Shown: positions 28,428-36,999 of the stretch, piece by piece
Position numbering within the stretch: position 1 is the first letter of the stretch
How the letters are laid out: the number at the start of each line of letters is the position of its first letter
Assembly: GCF_013407855.1 (NCBI RefSeq)
Contig: NZ_JACBZH010000001.1
Location: forward strand, 6,386,001-6,450,000
Length of the DNA stretch: 64,000 bases
Source of the DNA: Actinopolymorpha rutila
Lineage (GTDB): Bacteria; Actinomycetota; Actinomycetes; Propionibacteriales; Actinopolymorphaceae
Direction: 5' to 3'
Program-made: the position numbers and the translations under genes
The notes under the pieces: model-generated
Databases searched by the model: none
The model's input: only the letters and a program-made list of their open reading frames with translations
What the model was told of the DNA's origin: nothing

Positions 28428-29633
28428 GTGAACTCGCTTCACAACCCCACCAACGTCCCGCTACCCACCTCCACCCAGGTCCTCGTCGTCGGCGGCGGAC
28501 CGGTCGGCCAGACCCTGGCCGTCGCCCTGCGGATTCGCGGCGTGGACACGACCGTCGTCGACCAGCAGTCCGGGCCCGCGGACACCTCGCGGGCGGCGGT
28601 GATCCACGCCCGCACCCTCGAGGTGCTGACCGATCTCGGCGTCAACGACGAGTTGCTGCGGCGCGGCCTGATCGTGCCCCGGTTCACCGTCCGCGACCAC
28701 GATCGCGCTCTGCTGTCGGTGGACTTCCGCGGGCTCCCGAGCGCCCACCCGTACACGCTGATGTGCCCGCAGGACGTCACCGAACGCGTGCTGACCGACC
28801 GGCTGCACCAGCTCGGGGGCCAGGTGCACTACGAACACCAGGTCGTCGACGTCAAGCAGCTCTCCGACCACGCCCTCGCCACCATGGCCGACGGCCGGAC
28901 CGTCCGTGCTCAGTACGTCGTGGGTACGGACGGCATGCACAGCACTGTGCGCGCGCAGGCCGGCATCGGCTTCCCCGGCACCGCCTACGCCGGGTCGTTC
29001 ATGCTGGCCGACGTCCACCTGGACTGGGAACTGCCCGCCGACGAGATCCAGCTCTTCTTCGCCACCGCCGGGCTGATGGTCGTCGCGCCGCTGCCGGGCG
29101 GGCGGCACCGGGTGGTCGCCACCGTCGACGTCACACCGGAGCACCCCACCCGGGACGACCTCCAGGCCCTCCTGAACACGCGCGGTCCGCTGCGGACTCC
29201 GGCGCACGTACGGGACGTGGTGTGGGGTTCGCGGTTCCACGTGCACCACCGGCTGGCCGACCGCTACCACGCGGGCCGGCTGGTCCTGGCCGGTGACGCC
29301 GCCCACGTGCACAGCCCGGCCGGCGGGCAGGGCATGAACACCGGCATCCAGGACGCCGTCGCCCTGACCCGTCACCTGAGCGCACTGATCGAGGACGAGT
29401 CACGTCAGGCGGAGCTCGACGCGTACGAGGCCGAACGCCGGCCGGTCGCCACCGGGGTGCTGTCGCTCACCGACCAGATGACGCGCGTGGCCACGGTGCG
29501 GAGCGTCCCGCTGCAGAAGCTCCGCAACGCGGGGCTGCGCGTACTCGACCGGATCCCGGCCGCCCGCCAGGCGGTGGCGATGAACCTCGCCGAGTTGAGC
29601 ACCGACCCCAACCGGGACCCCGCGCGTCCGTAG
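28428..29633 (+). CDS. FAD-dependent aromatic monooxygenase
   Basis: The 401-residue product has the FAD fingerprint VLVVGGGPVGQTLAVALRIRG near 20-40, the DG motif YVVGTDGMHSTVRAQAG and the GD motif RLVLAGDAAHVHSPAGGQGM. This is the group A flavoprotein hydroxylase (PHBH/UbiH) fold, which hydroxylates aromatic or polyketide substrates with NAD(P)H and O2. GTG at 28428 has GGAGG five bases upstream and is preferred over the GTG at 28404. Regulated by the divergent TetR through the palindromes between them. Confidence 0.92.
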   Translation: MNSLHNPTNVPLPTSTQVLVVGGGPVGQTLAVALRIRGVDTTVVDQQSGPADTSRAAVIHARTLEVLTDLGVNDELLRRGLIVPRFTVRDHDRALLSVDFRGLPSAHPYTLMCPQDVTERVLTDRLHQLGGQVHYEHQVVDVKQLSDHALATMADGRTVRAQYVVGTDGMHSTVRAQAGIGFPGTAYAGSFMLADVHLDWELPADEIQLFFATAGLMVVAPLPGGRHRVVATVDVTPEHPTRDDLQALLNTRGPLRTPAHVRDVVWGSRFHVHHRLADRYHAGRLVLAGDAAHVHSPAGGQGMNTGIQDAVALTRHLSALIEDESRQAELDAYEAERRPVATGVLSLTDQMTRVATVRSVPLQKLRNAGLRVLDRIPAARQAVAMNLAELSTDPNRDPARP

Positions 29634-29681
29634 CCGCAGCCAGGGCCGGTCGACAAGCTGGCAAGTTGACGAGGCGGTTGG

Positions 29682-29709
29682 TTGACAATCTGGAAATTCA
29701 CGCTTTACT
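29682..29709 (+). promoter_or_regulatory. SigA-like promoter of a probable leaderless gene, with flanking direct repeat
   Basis: TTGACA (29682-29687), 16-base spacer, TTTACT (29704-29709). Transcription would begin at or next to the ATG at 29717. A direct repeat GACAAGCTGG (29652) / GACAATCTGG (29684), 32 bases apart, covers the -35 and may bind a regulator. Confidence 0.55.
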
Positions 29710-29716
29710 ACCTGCC

Positions 29717-30484
29717 ATGACCATCGCACAGCAGAGATCAATTCTGGAGAAGGTGGCCCGGGGCGAGATCTCGGCCGAGGACGCCGAGCGTGAGCTGGCG
29801 GCCCTGGACCCGGGTCAGCGGCCGGGCCAGACCAACCCGGCACCGATCCCACCACCGCCCCCCGCCGGCCTCGAGCCGGTCGACCCCGCCGAGCCGGTTG
29901 AGCCGGTCGAGCCGGCCGAGCCCGCCGAGCCGGCCGAGCCCGCCGAGCCCGTAGAGCCGGTCGGCGGGCGGACCGCCTCCGAGACGCTCACGGTCCACGT
30001 CAGCCTGAACGCCGCCGGGACGATCGAGGTCGCCGGTGACCGGGAAGCCGACGACGTCTGGTTCGAGGGTCCGTACCGCGGCTCGATCGAACGCGACGGT
30101 GACAACGTGCACGTGGAGGGCCAGGTCGGCGACGACACCCTCCTCGTCGTACCGGCAAACGCTCAGCTGCACCTGGAGCTCAACGGCGGCGACGCTCTGG
30201 TACGCGGACTTCGCGGGTCCTTCCACGGCAACTTCAACGTCGGCGACGTCCGGCTGGAGACCGAGCTGACCGAAGGCACGTCCCACATCGAAGCGAACGC
30301 CGGTAACGTCACCGTGGTTCTCGCCCCCGACTCCGACGTACGCGTCGTCGTGCGGTGCCCGGCGGAGTACGACATGGACCAACTCCTGGAGAAGGCCGGC
30401 CGGGGCGAGTACGTGCTCGGCAAGGGCACCGCGCACCTGGACATCGACGGCAACCTCGCCGAGGTCTCGGTCAAGGTGGGCTGA
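29717..30484 (+). CDS. DUF4097-like beta-repeat protein with N-terminal SHOCT-like motif and Glu-Pro linker
   Basis: The 255-residue product has three parts. Residues 1-30 form a helical hairpin (ILEKVARGEISAEDAERELA) resembling SHOCT-type oligomerisation motifs. Residues 53-82 are a Pro/Glu/Ala/Val repeat. Residues 88-255 are short beta strands with Gly/Asp turns (GDNVHVEGQVGDDTLLVV, LHLELNGGDALVRGLRG, HFNVGDVRLETELTEG type), as in DUF4097 adhesin-like beta-helices. No signal peptide or membrane segment. It is four bases upstream of a DUF2089 gene, which shares the N-terminal motif at its C-terminus. Function unknown. Confidence 0.8.
   Translation: MTIAQQRSILEKVARGEISAEDAERELAALDPGQRPGQTNPAPIPPPPPAGLEPVDPAEPVEPVEPAEPAEPAEPAEPVEPVGGRTASETLTVHVSLNAAGTIEVAGDREADDVWFEGPYRGSIERDGDNVHVEGQVGDDTLLVVPANAQLHLELNGGDALVRGLRGSFHGNFNVGDVRLETELTEGTSHIEANAGNVTVVLAPDSDVRVVVRCPAEYDMDQLLEKAGRGEYVLGKGTAHLDIDGNLAEVSVKVG
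29873..29962. repeat. Glu-Pro-Val/Ala tandem coding repeats
   Basis: Repeated 6- and 9-base units (GAGCCGGTC, GAGCCGGCC, GAGCCCGCC) encode a chain of EPV and EPA triplets. They form an extended acidic linker between the helical N-terminus and beta domain. Confidence 0.9.
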
Positions 30485-30488
30485 GCCG

Positions 30489-30887
30489 ATGACCACACAT
30501 ACCCCTCACACCCAGCACACGCCGCCCAGCGCCTGCCCCACCTGCCAGGCACCGTTGTCCGTCTCGGGGCTGCACTGCGAACGCTGCGACACCGAGGTCC
30601 GCGGGCACTTCAGGCACTGCGAGTTCTGCGCCCTCGACGACGCCCAGCGGGACCTGCTGCGGGTGTTCCTCGCCGCCCGCGGCAACACCAAGGAGCTCGA
30701 ACGCCACCTGGGCGTGAGCTATCCGACCGCACGCGCCCGGCTGGACGAGCTCCTCACCGCGCTCGGCGTGGCCACCGCGCCACCGGTCGACCGGCAGACC
30801 AGGCGGCGCCAACTACTGGACGCCGTGGCGCGAGGCGACGTCGACGTCGACGACGCCATGGCCGAACTCACCCAGGGCGCCGGCTGA
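30489..30887 (+). CDS. DUF2089 family zinc-ribbon and HTH protein
   Basis: The 132-residue product has a zinc ribbon (SACPTCQAPL, LHCERCDTEV, GHFRHCEFC) followed by the DUF2089 helix-turn-helix region (FLAARGNTKELERHLGVSYP, TARARLDELL) and a C-terminal RQLLDAVARGDVDVDDAMAEL. This last motif resembles the N-terminus of the upstream gene product. DUF2089 proteins are predicted transcription regulators. Together with the upstream beta-repeat protein it forms a two-gene operon, so the two may interact through the shared motif. Confidence 0.88.
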   Translation: MTTHTPHTQHTPPSACPTCQAPLSVSGLHCERCDTEVRGHFRHCEFCALDDAQRDLLRVFLAARGNTKELERHLGVSYPTARARLDELLTALGVATAPPVDRQTRRRQLLDAVARGDVDVDDAMAELTQGAG

Positions 30888-30915
30888 AGCGGGTTTCGAA
30901 GTGGGCAGCCGGTCG

Positions 30916-30952
30916 GAGCGCCTTTCCCTTTCTGCTGAAGGGAAAGACGCTC
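30916..30952. terminator. Bidirectional terminator between DUF2089 and VOC genes
   Basis: A hairpin with outer stem GAGCG/CGCTC, one mismatch, then the perfect 9-base stem CTTTCCCTT/AAGGGAAAG and a 7-base loop. It lies between the convergent stops at 30887 and 30980. Confidence 0.85.
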
Positions 30953-30979
30953 ACCCCGTCCCTCCCGGACCCGCGAGGG

Positions 30980-31384
30980 CTACGGCAGGTTGAGCTGCCA
31001 GGAGACGCCGAACCGGTCGTTCACCCAGCCGAACCTCGTGCTGAATCCGTACCCGCCCAGCGGCATCAGGGTCTGCCCCTTCTCCGACAGCGTGGCGAAC
31101 AGCCGCTCGAGCTCCGCCTCGGTCTCGCAGGTCACGAACAACGAGACCGAGGGCGTGAACCCGAACGCGTGCTCGACCGGGCTGTCGATGCACATGAGCT
31201 CCTGCCCCGCCAACGTGAAGGTCGCGTGCTGCACGCTCCCCTCGGCACCCTGGCCGTCCGCGCCGTAGCGGGTCACGGACCGCACCTCGGAGTCGGGGAA
31301 CAGCGAGGTGTAGAAGGTCATCGCCTCCTCGGCCTGCCCGGTGAACATGAGGAACGTCGTGATCTTCTGCGTACTGACGATCAT
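30980..31384 (-). CDS. VOC family protein, PhnB-like
   Basis: The 134-residue product has the PhnB/3-demethylubiquinone fold: MFTGQAEEAMTFYTSLFPDSEV, FTLAGQELMCIDSP, ALSLFV-like VSLFVTCETEAELERLFATL and the C-terminal GWVNDRFGVSWQLN. Start MIVSTQK at 31384 follows GGAGGAG; a longer frame is open but unsupported. Members are dimeric and usually lack a known activity. A perfect CTTATATAAG palindrome is 88 bases upstream, like that of the SRPBCC gene at 6063. Confidence 0.88.
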   Translation of the reverse strand: MIVSTQKITTFLMFTGQAEEAMTFYTSLFPDSEVRSVTRYGADGQGAEGSVQHATFTLAGQELMCIDSPVEHAFGFTPSVSLFVTCETEAELERLFATLSEKGQTLMPLGGYGFSTRFGWVNDRFGVSWQLNLP

Positions 31385-31471
31385 GGCGAGCTGCTCTCCT
31401 CCAAGGTCGCACGGAGTCCGACAACGTCTGGCAACGTCGAACAATGTTGCGACCGAGCGTTTCACCCTGGC

Positions 31472-31481
31472 CTTATATAAG
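31472..31481. promoter_or_regulatory. Perfect CTTATATAAG palindrome upstream of the VOC gene
   Basis: The only strongly A/T-rich segment in this gap. On the minus strand a TTGACT precedes it directly, so it may lie within the promoter. ArsR-type regulators often bind such sites before SRPBCC and PhnB genes; none is encoded nearby. Confidence 0.45.
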
Positions 31482-31538
31482 TCAAGTCCTATCCATCGAT
31501 CGCGGAGTACCCCTAGCGGAGTACGCCGAGCTCGGCGC

Positions 31539-34136
31539 TCACAGCCCCAGCGTGACCGTACGGCTGCGCCCGTACAGCTGGTGGGTGTCGACGTCCAGCC
31601 GGGTGCCACCCGCGACCGCACTCACCCGAACACCTTCCGCCGGCGCGACCGGGGTCAGCGGCCGTCCGCGCAGGACCACCGAGATCGTCTCCCGGTCCGT
31701 GGTGGGGTCGGCGACGGCGGCCTCGGTCCGCCCGTCGCGCCGCCGCTGCACCAGCACCGACGCCGGGCCGTCGACCCGCACACCCGCGACGTTGTGCAGG
31801 TCCGGGCCGAAGGTGTTGACCGCGGTCAGCCCGAGCCCGGTGTGCCGGACGGCCTGTACCTGCGTGGTGTTCGCCGCCACGACGACCCGGCCCTCGCCGT
31901 AGGAACCCAACTGGCGTTCGGTCGCGTTCGGAACCAGCGCGTACGCCAGCGACGAAGGCGCGACTCCGGGCGCGTGGTCCAGGTGGACGCCGAACACCGA
32001 CCTGGTGATCGCGGTGTCGGGATTCGCGGTACGCACGACCCGGCGGCTGCGGGTGACCTGCTCGGTCGCGACGCGCACCGGTCCGGTGGTGTCGAGGAAG
32101 ACGTAGCCGACCGAGGTGCCCTGGTCGGCGTTGGCGTATCGCAACCAGGAAAGGTCGGCGGTGCCCGTACCCGCCCATGCGCTTCCGTCGCGCCGCACAC
32201 CGCTGATCGTGATCGTGTCCGTCGGCGCGGCGGTCCGGGAGTCCACCGTGGTGAGGACCGCCCGGCCGGACGGGTCGCCGACCCCCGCCGCCAGGACGAC
32301 GACCTCCTCGTCCAGCATGAACCACGACTTGTGCGCGGTGGCGTTCTGGTAGACCACGAAGTCGTCCGGCAGCAGGCCCTTCTGCTTGGCCGCGTAGGCG
32401 ACGTCGTCGGACTGGATCATCGCGGCCGCACCGAAGGCGCCCAGGATCGCGCCGCCGGAGTGCCGGTTCGTGCCGCGCGGGAAGTAGACGTAGGTGTTCT
32501 GCGACTCCGACGACGAGGTGAAGTTGAGCGGGTGGTCGGGGTTGTCGTAGTACGGCGTTCCGTACAGCTCGGGTATCGTCCGCCGCCGCTCGACCGGTGA
32601 GGTGACCCCCGCCAGCGCGTACGGCGACACGGTGGTGAAGTAGTCGATGCCGTACGCCTGGGCCTGGTCCTGGCCGGACAGGTAGAGGTAGTAGGCGCCG
32701 TCACCCTGGAACCACGGCAGGAGGTTCTCACCGCTCATGTATTCGTACTTGCTGATCCGCTCGGAGCTGCGGGCGAGCGCGAACGCGTAGCCGGGGCGCA
32801 GGTGGACGTGCCGGTCCATCGCGTTGAACGCCACACTTCGCGAAGCGGGGTTGAGATCCCGCGCCGGGATGGTGTCATCCGCGACGATGTCGGCGTACCT
32901 CGCGATGCTGACCGGTGAGACGAACCGGGTCGGGTCGAGCGTGGCCCGCGACGTCTCGCGGATGAACTTCACGTAGCTCTTCAACGCCGCTGCCGCGGCG
33001 CCTTCGGCGACGCTCGACAGGTCGACGACCGCCTCGACGACCACGGCCACGTCGGCGTACCCGGTGGTGGTCCGGGAGACCGCGCGGCCCTTGACCACCT
33101 CCATCATCCAGCCCTCGAAGATCAACGGGGCAAAGCCGTCGCGCACCCAGCCGTCGACCACCGACACGAGGTCGTCGCCGCGCACGTAGCTCGTGCCGTC
33201 GAGGATCTTCAGGGTCTGTACGACCCGTGTCAACAGGCCCTTGCCATAGGAACCGGTGTAGGCGACCGAGTCGTGCTGGATGAACGATCCGTCGGCGTAG
33301 TACCCGTCGGTCACGCCGTGCTCGAGGTGGTACGGATCCACGGTGGCGAAGACCGTCAACTGGTCCGCGAGCGCCTTGCCGACCCGGGCCTCGTCGCCGA
33401 CCACCGCGCCCTGCAGGATGCGGTTGGTGGTGATGTCGGCGAGGTTGGCGCCGGTGTGGAACCGGGAGTCGAGGTCGACGTCGCCGTCCTTGCCGTTGCG
33501 CAGGTAGGCGTCCATCGACGCGACGTACGTCCGTGCGAGGTCGGGGCGGTAGTCGTGCACCTCGTCGGCCAGCAGCACCAGCGTCCTGCTGACGTGGGTG
33601 GAGATGCCGATCTCCCAGTTGAACCAGTTGCCGTAGTAGCCCTGCGCCTGGTCGCCGTAGTAGTGGTCGTGCAGCCACGCCAGGCCGTCGAGCACCCGGC
33701 GTCGCACCGCGGTGTTGCCGTGCAGGTCCGACGCCGGCCCACCCGGGACGCTGGTGGCGAGCGCGATCTCGTACAGGTGCTGGAACGACACGGTGAGGTT
33801 GGGGTCACTGGTCCCCAGCGGGATCCCGGTGAACAGTTCGCCGCCCGGAGGGTCGGTGTCCTTCATCGCGGCCAGCCAGGTGCGCGCGGTCTTGTCGATG
33901 CCGGCGAGCTTGGCGGCCACTTCCGGCCGCTCGTCGGCCTCGGGATCGCCGGCGAGGATCGCGACGGTGTTGGCGAGCAGTCGGGCGGCGTCGGCGTCCA
34001 CGGCGTCTCCCTGGCCACCCGAGGCGGCCACCTGACCGATGACGGTCGGCTGCACCTGCGCACGCCCCGGCGTGATGGTCGTCGCCAGCCCGGCGGTCGG
34101 CAGGAGCGACAACAACTGACGACGGCTGATCCCCAT
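31539..34136 (-). CDS. Secreted polysaccharide lyase family 8 (hyaluronate/chondroitin/xanthan lyase type)
   Basis: The product has 865 residues with a twin-arginine signal (ISRRQLLSLLPTAGLATT). The PL8 alpha/alpha toroid covers about 45-390, with YGNWFNWEIG, GANLADI (candidate catalytic Asn231) and SFIQHDSVAYTGSYGKG (His288, Tyr297, nine residues apart as in characterised PL8 enzymes). The central and C-terminal beta domains follow (MDRHVHLRPGYAFALA, SGENLLPWFQGDGAYYLY). It cleaves uronic-acid polymers outside the cell; the exact polymer is not determinable. Start at 34136 has GAGGAG at good spacing; the longer frame upstream is ignored. Confidence 0.92.
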   Translation of the reverse strand: MGISRRQLLSLLPTAGLATTITPGRAQVQPTVIGQVAASGGQGDAVDADAARLLANTVAILAGDPEADERPEVAAKLAGIDKTARTWLAAMKDTDPPGGELFTGIPLGTSDPNLTVSFQHLYEIALATSVPGGPASDLHGNTAVRRRVLDGLAWLHDHYYGDQAQGYYGNWFNWEIGISTHVSRTLVLLADEVHDYRPDLARTYVASMDAYLRNGKDGDVDLDSRFHTGANLADITTNRILQGAVVGDEARVGKALADQLTVFATVDPYHLEHGVTDGYYADGSFIQHDSVAYTGSYGKGLLTRVVQTLKILDGTSYVRGDDLVSVVDGWVRDGFAPLIFEGWMMEVVKGRAVSRTTTGYADVAVVVEAVVDLSSVAEGAAAAALKSYVKFIRETSRATLDPTRFVSPVSIARYADIVADDTIPARDLNPASRSVAFNAMDRHVHLRPGYAFALARSSERISKYEYMSGENLLPWFQGDGAYYLYLSGQDQAQAYGIDYFTTVSPYALAGVTSPVERRRTIPELYGTPYYDNPDHPLNFTSSSESQNTYVYFPRGTNRHSGGAILGAFGAAAMIQSDDVAYAAKQKGLLPDDFVVYQNATAHKSWFMLDEEVVVLAAGVGDPSGRAVLTTVDSRTAAPTDTITISGVRRDGSAWAGTGTADLSWLRYANADQGTSVGYVFLDTTGPVRVATEQVTRSRRVVRTANPDTAITRSVFGVHLDHAPGVAPSSLAYALVPNATERQLGSYGEGRVVVAANTTQVQAVRHTGLGLTAVNTFGPDLHNVAGVRVDGPASVLVQRRRDGRTEAAVADPTTDRETISVVLRGRPLTPVAPAEGVRVSAVAGGTRLDVDTHQLYGRSRTVTLGL

Positions 34137-34320
34137 GGGCACTCCTCGACGGCGGCGGCAGAGCGACGACCAAGCGGCGGCGGAACAGCGACGCGGATCT
34201 GGCGTTACGAGGTGATGCCGCCACAGTATGCACCACCGGCACGGCGCAGAGTAAGCACTGCCGATCATGGTCCGCCGCCCGGCCGACCCGGTGGGGACGG
34301 TCGCCGGGGGTCAGCCCAGG

Positions 34321-34377
34321 GAAGGCCGGCCAGCTCAGAGAAGGCCGGTCAGCTCAGGGAAGGCCGGGCAGGCCCGG
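34321..34377. repeat. Three 19-base degenerate tandem repeats across the kinase stop codon
   Basis: Units begin GAAGGCCGG at 34321, 34340 and 34359. The kinase stop codon lies in the second copy, so part of the array encodes the C-terminal GLPGLP and part is untranslated. Confidence 0.8.
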
Positions 34378-36246
34378 AAACCCGTTGTCGTTGTTGTCGT
34401 TGTTGTTGTTGTCGTCGGTCGGCGTCGGCGACGGGGAGTCCGTGGGGGTCGGCGTGTCCGTCGGGGTCGGTTTCGCGGTGGGCTTGGGCTCCTTCGCCAC
34501 CACGATCGTCACCCGCGTGCCGGCCTCCCTGCGCGCTCCCGCGTCGGGGATCTGCGACAGCACGGTGCCTGGGTCGGCGTCGGCGTTCTCCTCCCGGATC
34601 GCGCGCACCTTGAAGCCCGCGTCCTCAAGAATCGCCTTCGCCTCGCCCTCGTCCTTCTTGGTCACGTCGGGGACCTCGGTCAGGCCGGTCGAGTGGTAGA
34701 TCGTCACCAGGGAGCTCTTGCCGACCAGCGAACCCTCCGGCGGGTTGACCCTGGTCACCTCGCCACCGGGCTTGCTGGACTGCTTGTCCTCCTTGTCCCG
34801 GACGCGGAACCCGGCCTCCTCCAGCTTGGTGCGCGCCTCGGCCATCTGGTCGCCCACGACCTCCGGGATCCGGACCTGCGGCTTCCCGCTGGACACCGTG
34901 ACGTCGATCGACCCACCGACCCGCACCGAGCGGCCCGGCGCGGGGTCCTGGGCGATGACCTGGCCCTTCGGGGCGTCCTCGCTCGCCTTGTCCGTCGTGC
35001 CGCCCAGCTTGAGGTTCTTCGCCGCCAGGGCCGCCTTGGCCTGCGACTCGGTCTTGCCGATCAGGCTGGGTGCGCTGGTGGTCTGCGCCGACCCGCCATT
35101 GATCAGTTGGTACGCCGCGAAGGCCAGCACGCCGAGCAGCACCAGTCCCAGCAGGGCGAGCACCCACGGCAGCGCCCGGCGATTCTCCTCGTCGTGGTCG
35201 TCGCGGTCGCCGGGCGCCCACCGCCGCTGCTCGGCGGTCTCGTTCGCCCCGGGCTCCTGGTCGGCCGTGGGCGCGAACCGCGCGGTAGCGTCCGCGGGCG
35301 CCGCGGCGACGGCGGTCGCGGCCGCCACGGTCGGCGCCTCCGAGGCGAGGACGTTCTCACCCGCCAGCGCGCGTTGGATGTCGGCGCGCATCTCCGCAGC
35401 ACTCTGGTAGCGGTCGGCCGGGTCCTTGCGCAGCGCCTGCATCGTGATCCGGTCCGCCTCTGGCGGCACCCGGGACGAGACCGCGGACGGCGGTGGCGCC
35501 TCCTCGCGTACGTGCTGGTAGGCGACCGAGACCGGCGAGTCCCCGGTGAACGGCGGCCGGCCGGTGAGCAGTTCATACAGCAGGCAGCCGGTGGAGTAGA
35601 CGTCGCTGCGGGCGCCGACCTGCTCGCTGCGGGCCTGCTCCGGGGAGAGGTACTGCGCGGTGCCGATCACGGCGGCGGTCTGGGTGAGCGCGGCCGAGAC
35701 GTCGCTGATCGCCCGGGCGATGCCGAAGTCCATCACCTTGACGTCGCCGGCGGGGGTCACCATGACGTTGGCCGGCTTGACGTCGCGGTGGATGATGCCC
35801 GCCCGGTGGCTGTACTCCAGCGCGTCGAGTATCTCCGAGACCACTTCCAGGGCGCGTTCGGGCAGGATCGGCCGGCCCTCGCGGAGGACGTCGCGCAGCG
35901 TGCGGCCCTCGACGTACTCCATCACGATGTACGGCACCGAGACGCCGTTCAGGTCGCCCTCGCCGTTGTCGTAGACCGCGACGATCGAGTGATGGTTGAG
36001 CGACGCGGCCGACTGCGCCTCCCGGCGGAACCTCGCCTGGAACGTCGAGTCGGCGGCGTGTTCGGGGCGCAGGGTCTTCACCGCGACGCGGCGGCCCAGT
36101 CGCAGGTCGATACCCGCCCACACCACGGCCATGCCGCCGTGCCCGAGCTCCTCGTGGAGCTCGTACCGGCCGCCGAGTACGCGACGCGGGACCGTGCGTT
36201 CCGCGTCGCCGGAGGGGCCGGACTGTGCCCGGTCGTTGGGGGTCAT
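34354..36246 (-). CDS. PASTA-domain Ser/Thr protein kinase (PknB-like)
   Basis: The product has 630 residues. The kinase domain (about 28-290) has Lys57 (VAVKTL), HRDVKPAN with Asp155, DFG at 173-175 and an activation loop with several Thr/Ser (SAALTQTAAVIGTAQYLS). A juxtamembrane stretch leads to one membrane helix (WVLALLGLVLLGVLAFAAY near 360) and three extracellular PASTA domains, each with a VPD/IPEVVG-type start. An Asn/Asp-rich tail ends in GLPGLP. PASTA kinases sense muropeptides or lipid II and control cell wall growth. It stands alone here, without the usual pbpA/rodA/pstP neighbours, so it is probably a paralogue of the main PknB. Confidence 0.93.
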   Translation of the reverse strand: MTPNDRAQSGPSGDAERTVPRRVLGGRYELHEELGHGGMAVVWAGIDLRLGRRVAVKTLRPEHAADSTFQARFRREAQSAASLNHHSIVAVYDNGEGDLNGVSVPYIVMEYVEGRTLRDVLREGRPILPERALEVVSEILDALEYSHRAGIIHRDVKPANVMVTPAGDVKVMDFGIARAISDVSAALTQTAAVIGTAQYLSPEQARSEQVGARSDVYSTGCLLYELLTGRPPFTGDSPVSVAYQHVREEAPPPSAVSSRVPPEADRITMQALRKDPADRYQSAAEMRADIQRALAGENVLASEAPTVAAATAVAAAPADATARFAPTADQEPGANETAEQRRWAPGDRDDHDEENRRALPWVLALLGLVLLGVLAFAAYQLINGGSAQTTSAPSLIGKTESQAKAALAAKNLKLGGTTDKASEDAPKGQVIAQDPAPGRSVRVGGSIDVTVSSGKPQVRIPEVVGDQMAEARTKLEEAGFRVRDKEDKQSSKPGGEVTRVNPPEGSLVGKSSLVTIYHSTGLTEVPDVTKKDEGEAKAILEDAGFKVRAIREENADADPGTVLSQIPDAGARREAGTRVTIVVAKEPKPTAKPTPTDTPTPTDSPSPTPTDDNNNNDNNDNGFPGLPGLP

Positions 36247-36522
36247 CCTCGCTGTCCGATCATCGACGTCACTGTGTGCCTCGTCACCGAGAGCAGTTGG
36301 TCACCCGCGCAGCGCGGCCCCGTCGTACGAGCGCTGAAGCGGGGTCTTGCCGCCGTACGCTCTGTGTGCCGCCGGAAAGTCTAGGTGAGCGAGCCGCCGG
36401 GTACGACCAACCCCCTGGCGAGCCGCCCCGACCGAAGCCGAGTCCCAGGCTGGGCGGATGCCGGAGATCTCGGTAGAGTCCGGCGGATCTCGTGGTCATA
36501 CCCCCTGTGGAGGTTGGAAGCA

Positions 36523-36894
36523 ATGGGCTTGGGATCCGGCATCCTACTGATCGTCGTCGGGGCCATCCTGTACGGCGCCGTCGACGTCGATCTTCCCTAC
36601 GTCGACGACGACGCCCTCGGGCTGATTCTGCTGCTGGCCGGCCTCGCCGTCGTCATCGTCGCCGTGGTCCTGCGTGCGGACCGGCCGGAGCGGGGGGTCG
36701 GGACCGGCATCGTCCTGATCGCCGCCGGCGCCATTCTGTACTTCGCGGTCGACGCCGACCTCCCCTACATCGCCGACGACGCGATGGGCGCCATCCTGAT
36801 GGTCGCCGGTGCGATCGCGATCGTCGCCACCGCCGTCATGAGCAGGCGGCGGACGCCGAGCCGAAGGTCCGTGCAGGGCTACTACCAGCCCTGA
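36523..36894 (+). CDS. Small membrane protein with two tandem DUF6458-like units
   Basis: The 123-residue product has four hydrophobic segments in two homologous halves: GSGILLIVVGAILYGAVDVD with LPYVDDDALGLILLLAG, and GTGIVLIAAGAILYFAVDAD with LPYIADDAMGAILMVAG. Each half matches the DUF6458 pattern (two membrane helices with an Asp-rich extracytoplasmic loop). DUF6458 proteins normally have a single unit of about 70-80 residues. ATG at 36523 fits; the frame is open upstream. Function unknown. Confidence 0.85.
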   Translation: MGLGSGILLIVVGAILYGAVDVDLPYVDDDALGLILLLAGLAVVIVAVVLRADRPERGVGTGIVLIAAGAILYFAVDADLPYIADDAMGAILMVAGAIAIVATAVMSRRRTPSRRSVQGYYQP

Positions 36895-36999
36895 CGGTCG
36901 CAGGTTCCCGAGCGGCGTCGACCCGCACCTTCGGGTGGGGGGTGCGACGCGACCTTCGGATGATGTGGTGCCGGCGCCCCGGGCGTCAGGGTGAGCTTC

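Noticed and set aside
36901..36955. Hairpin before the secreted hydrolase gene
   Set aside because: Only a short stem (GCACC/GGTGC) with an irregular outer part; too weak to call terminator or riboswitch.
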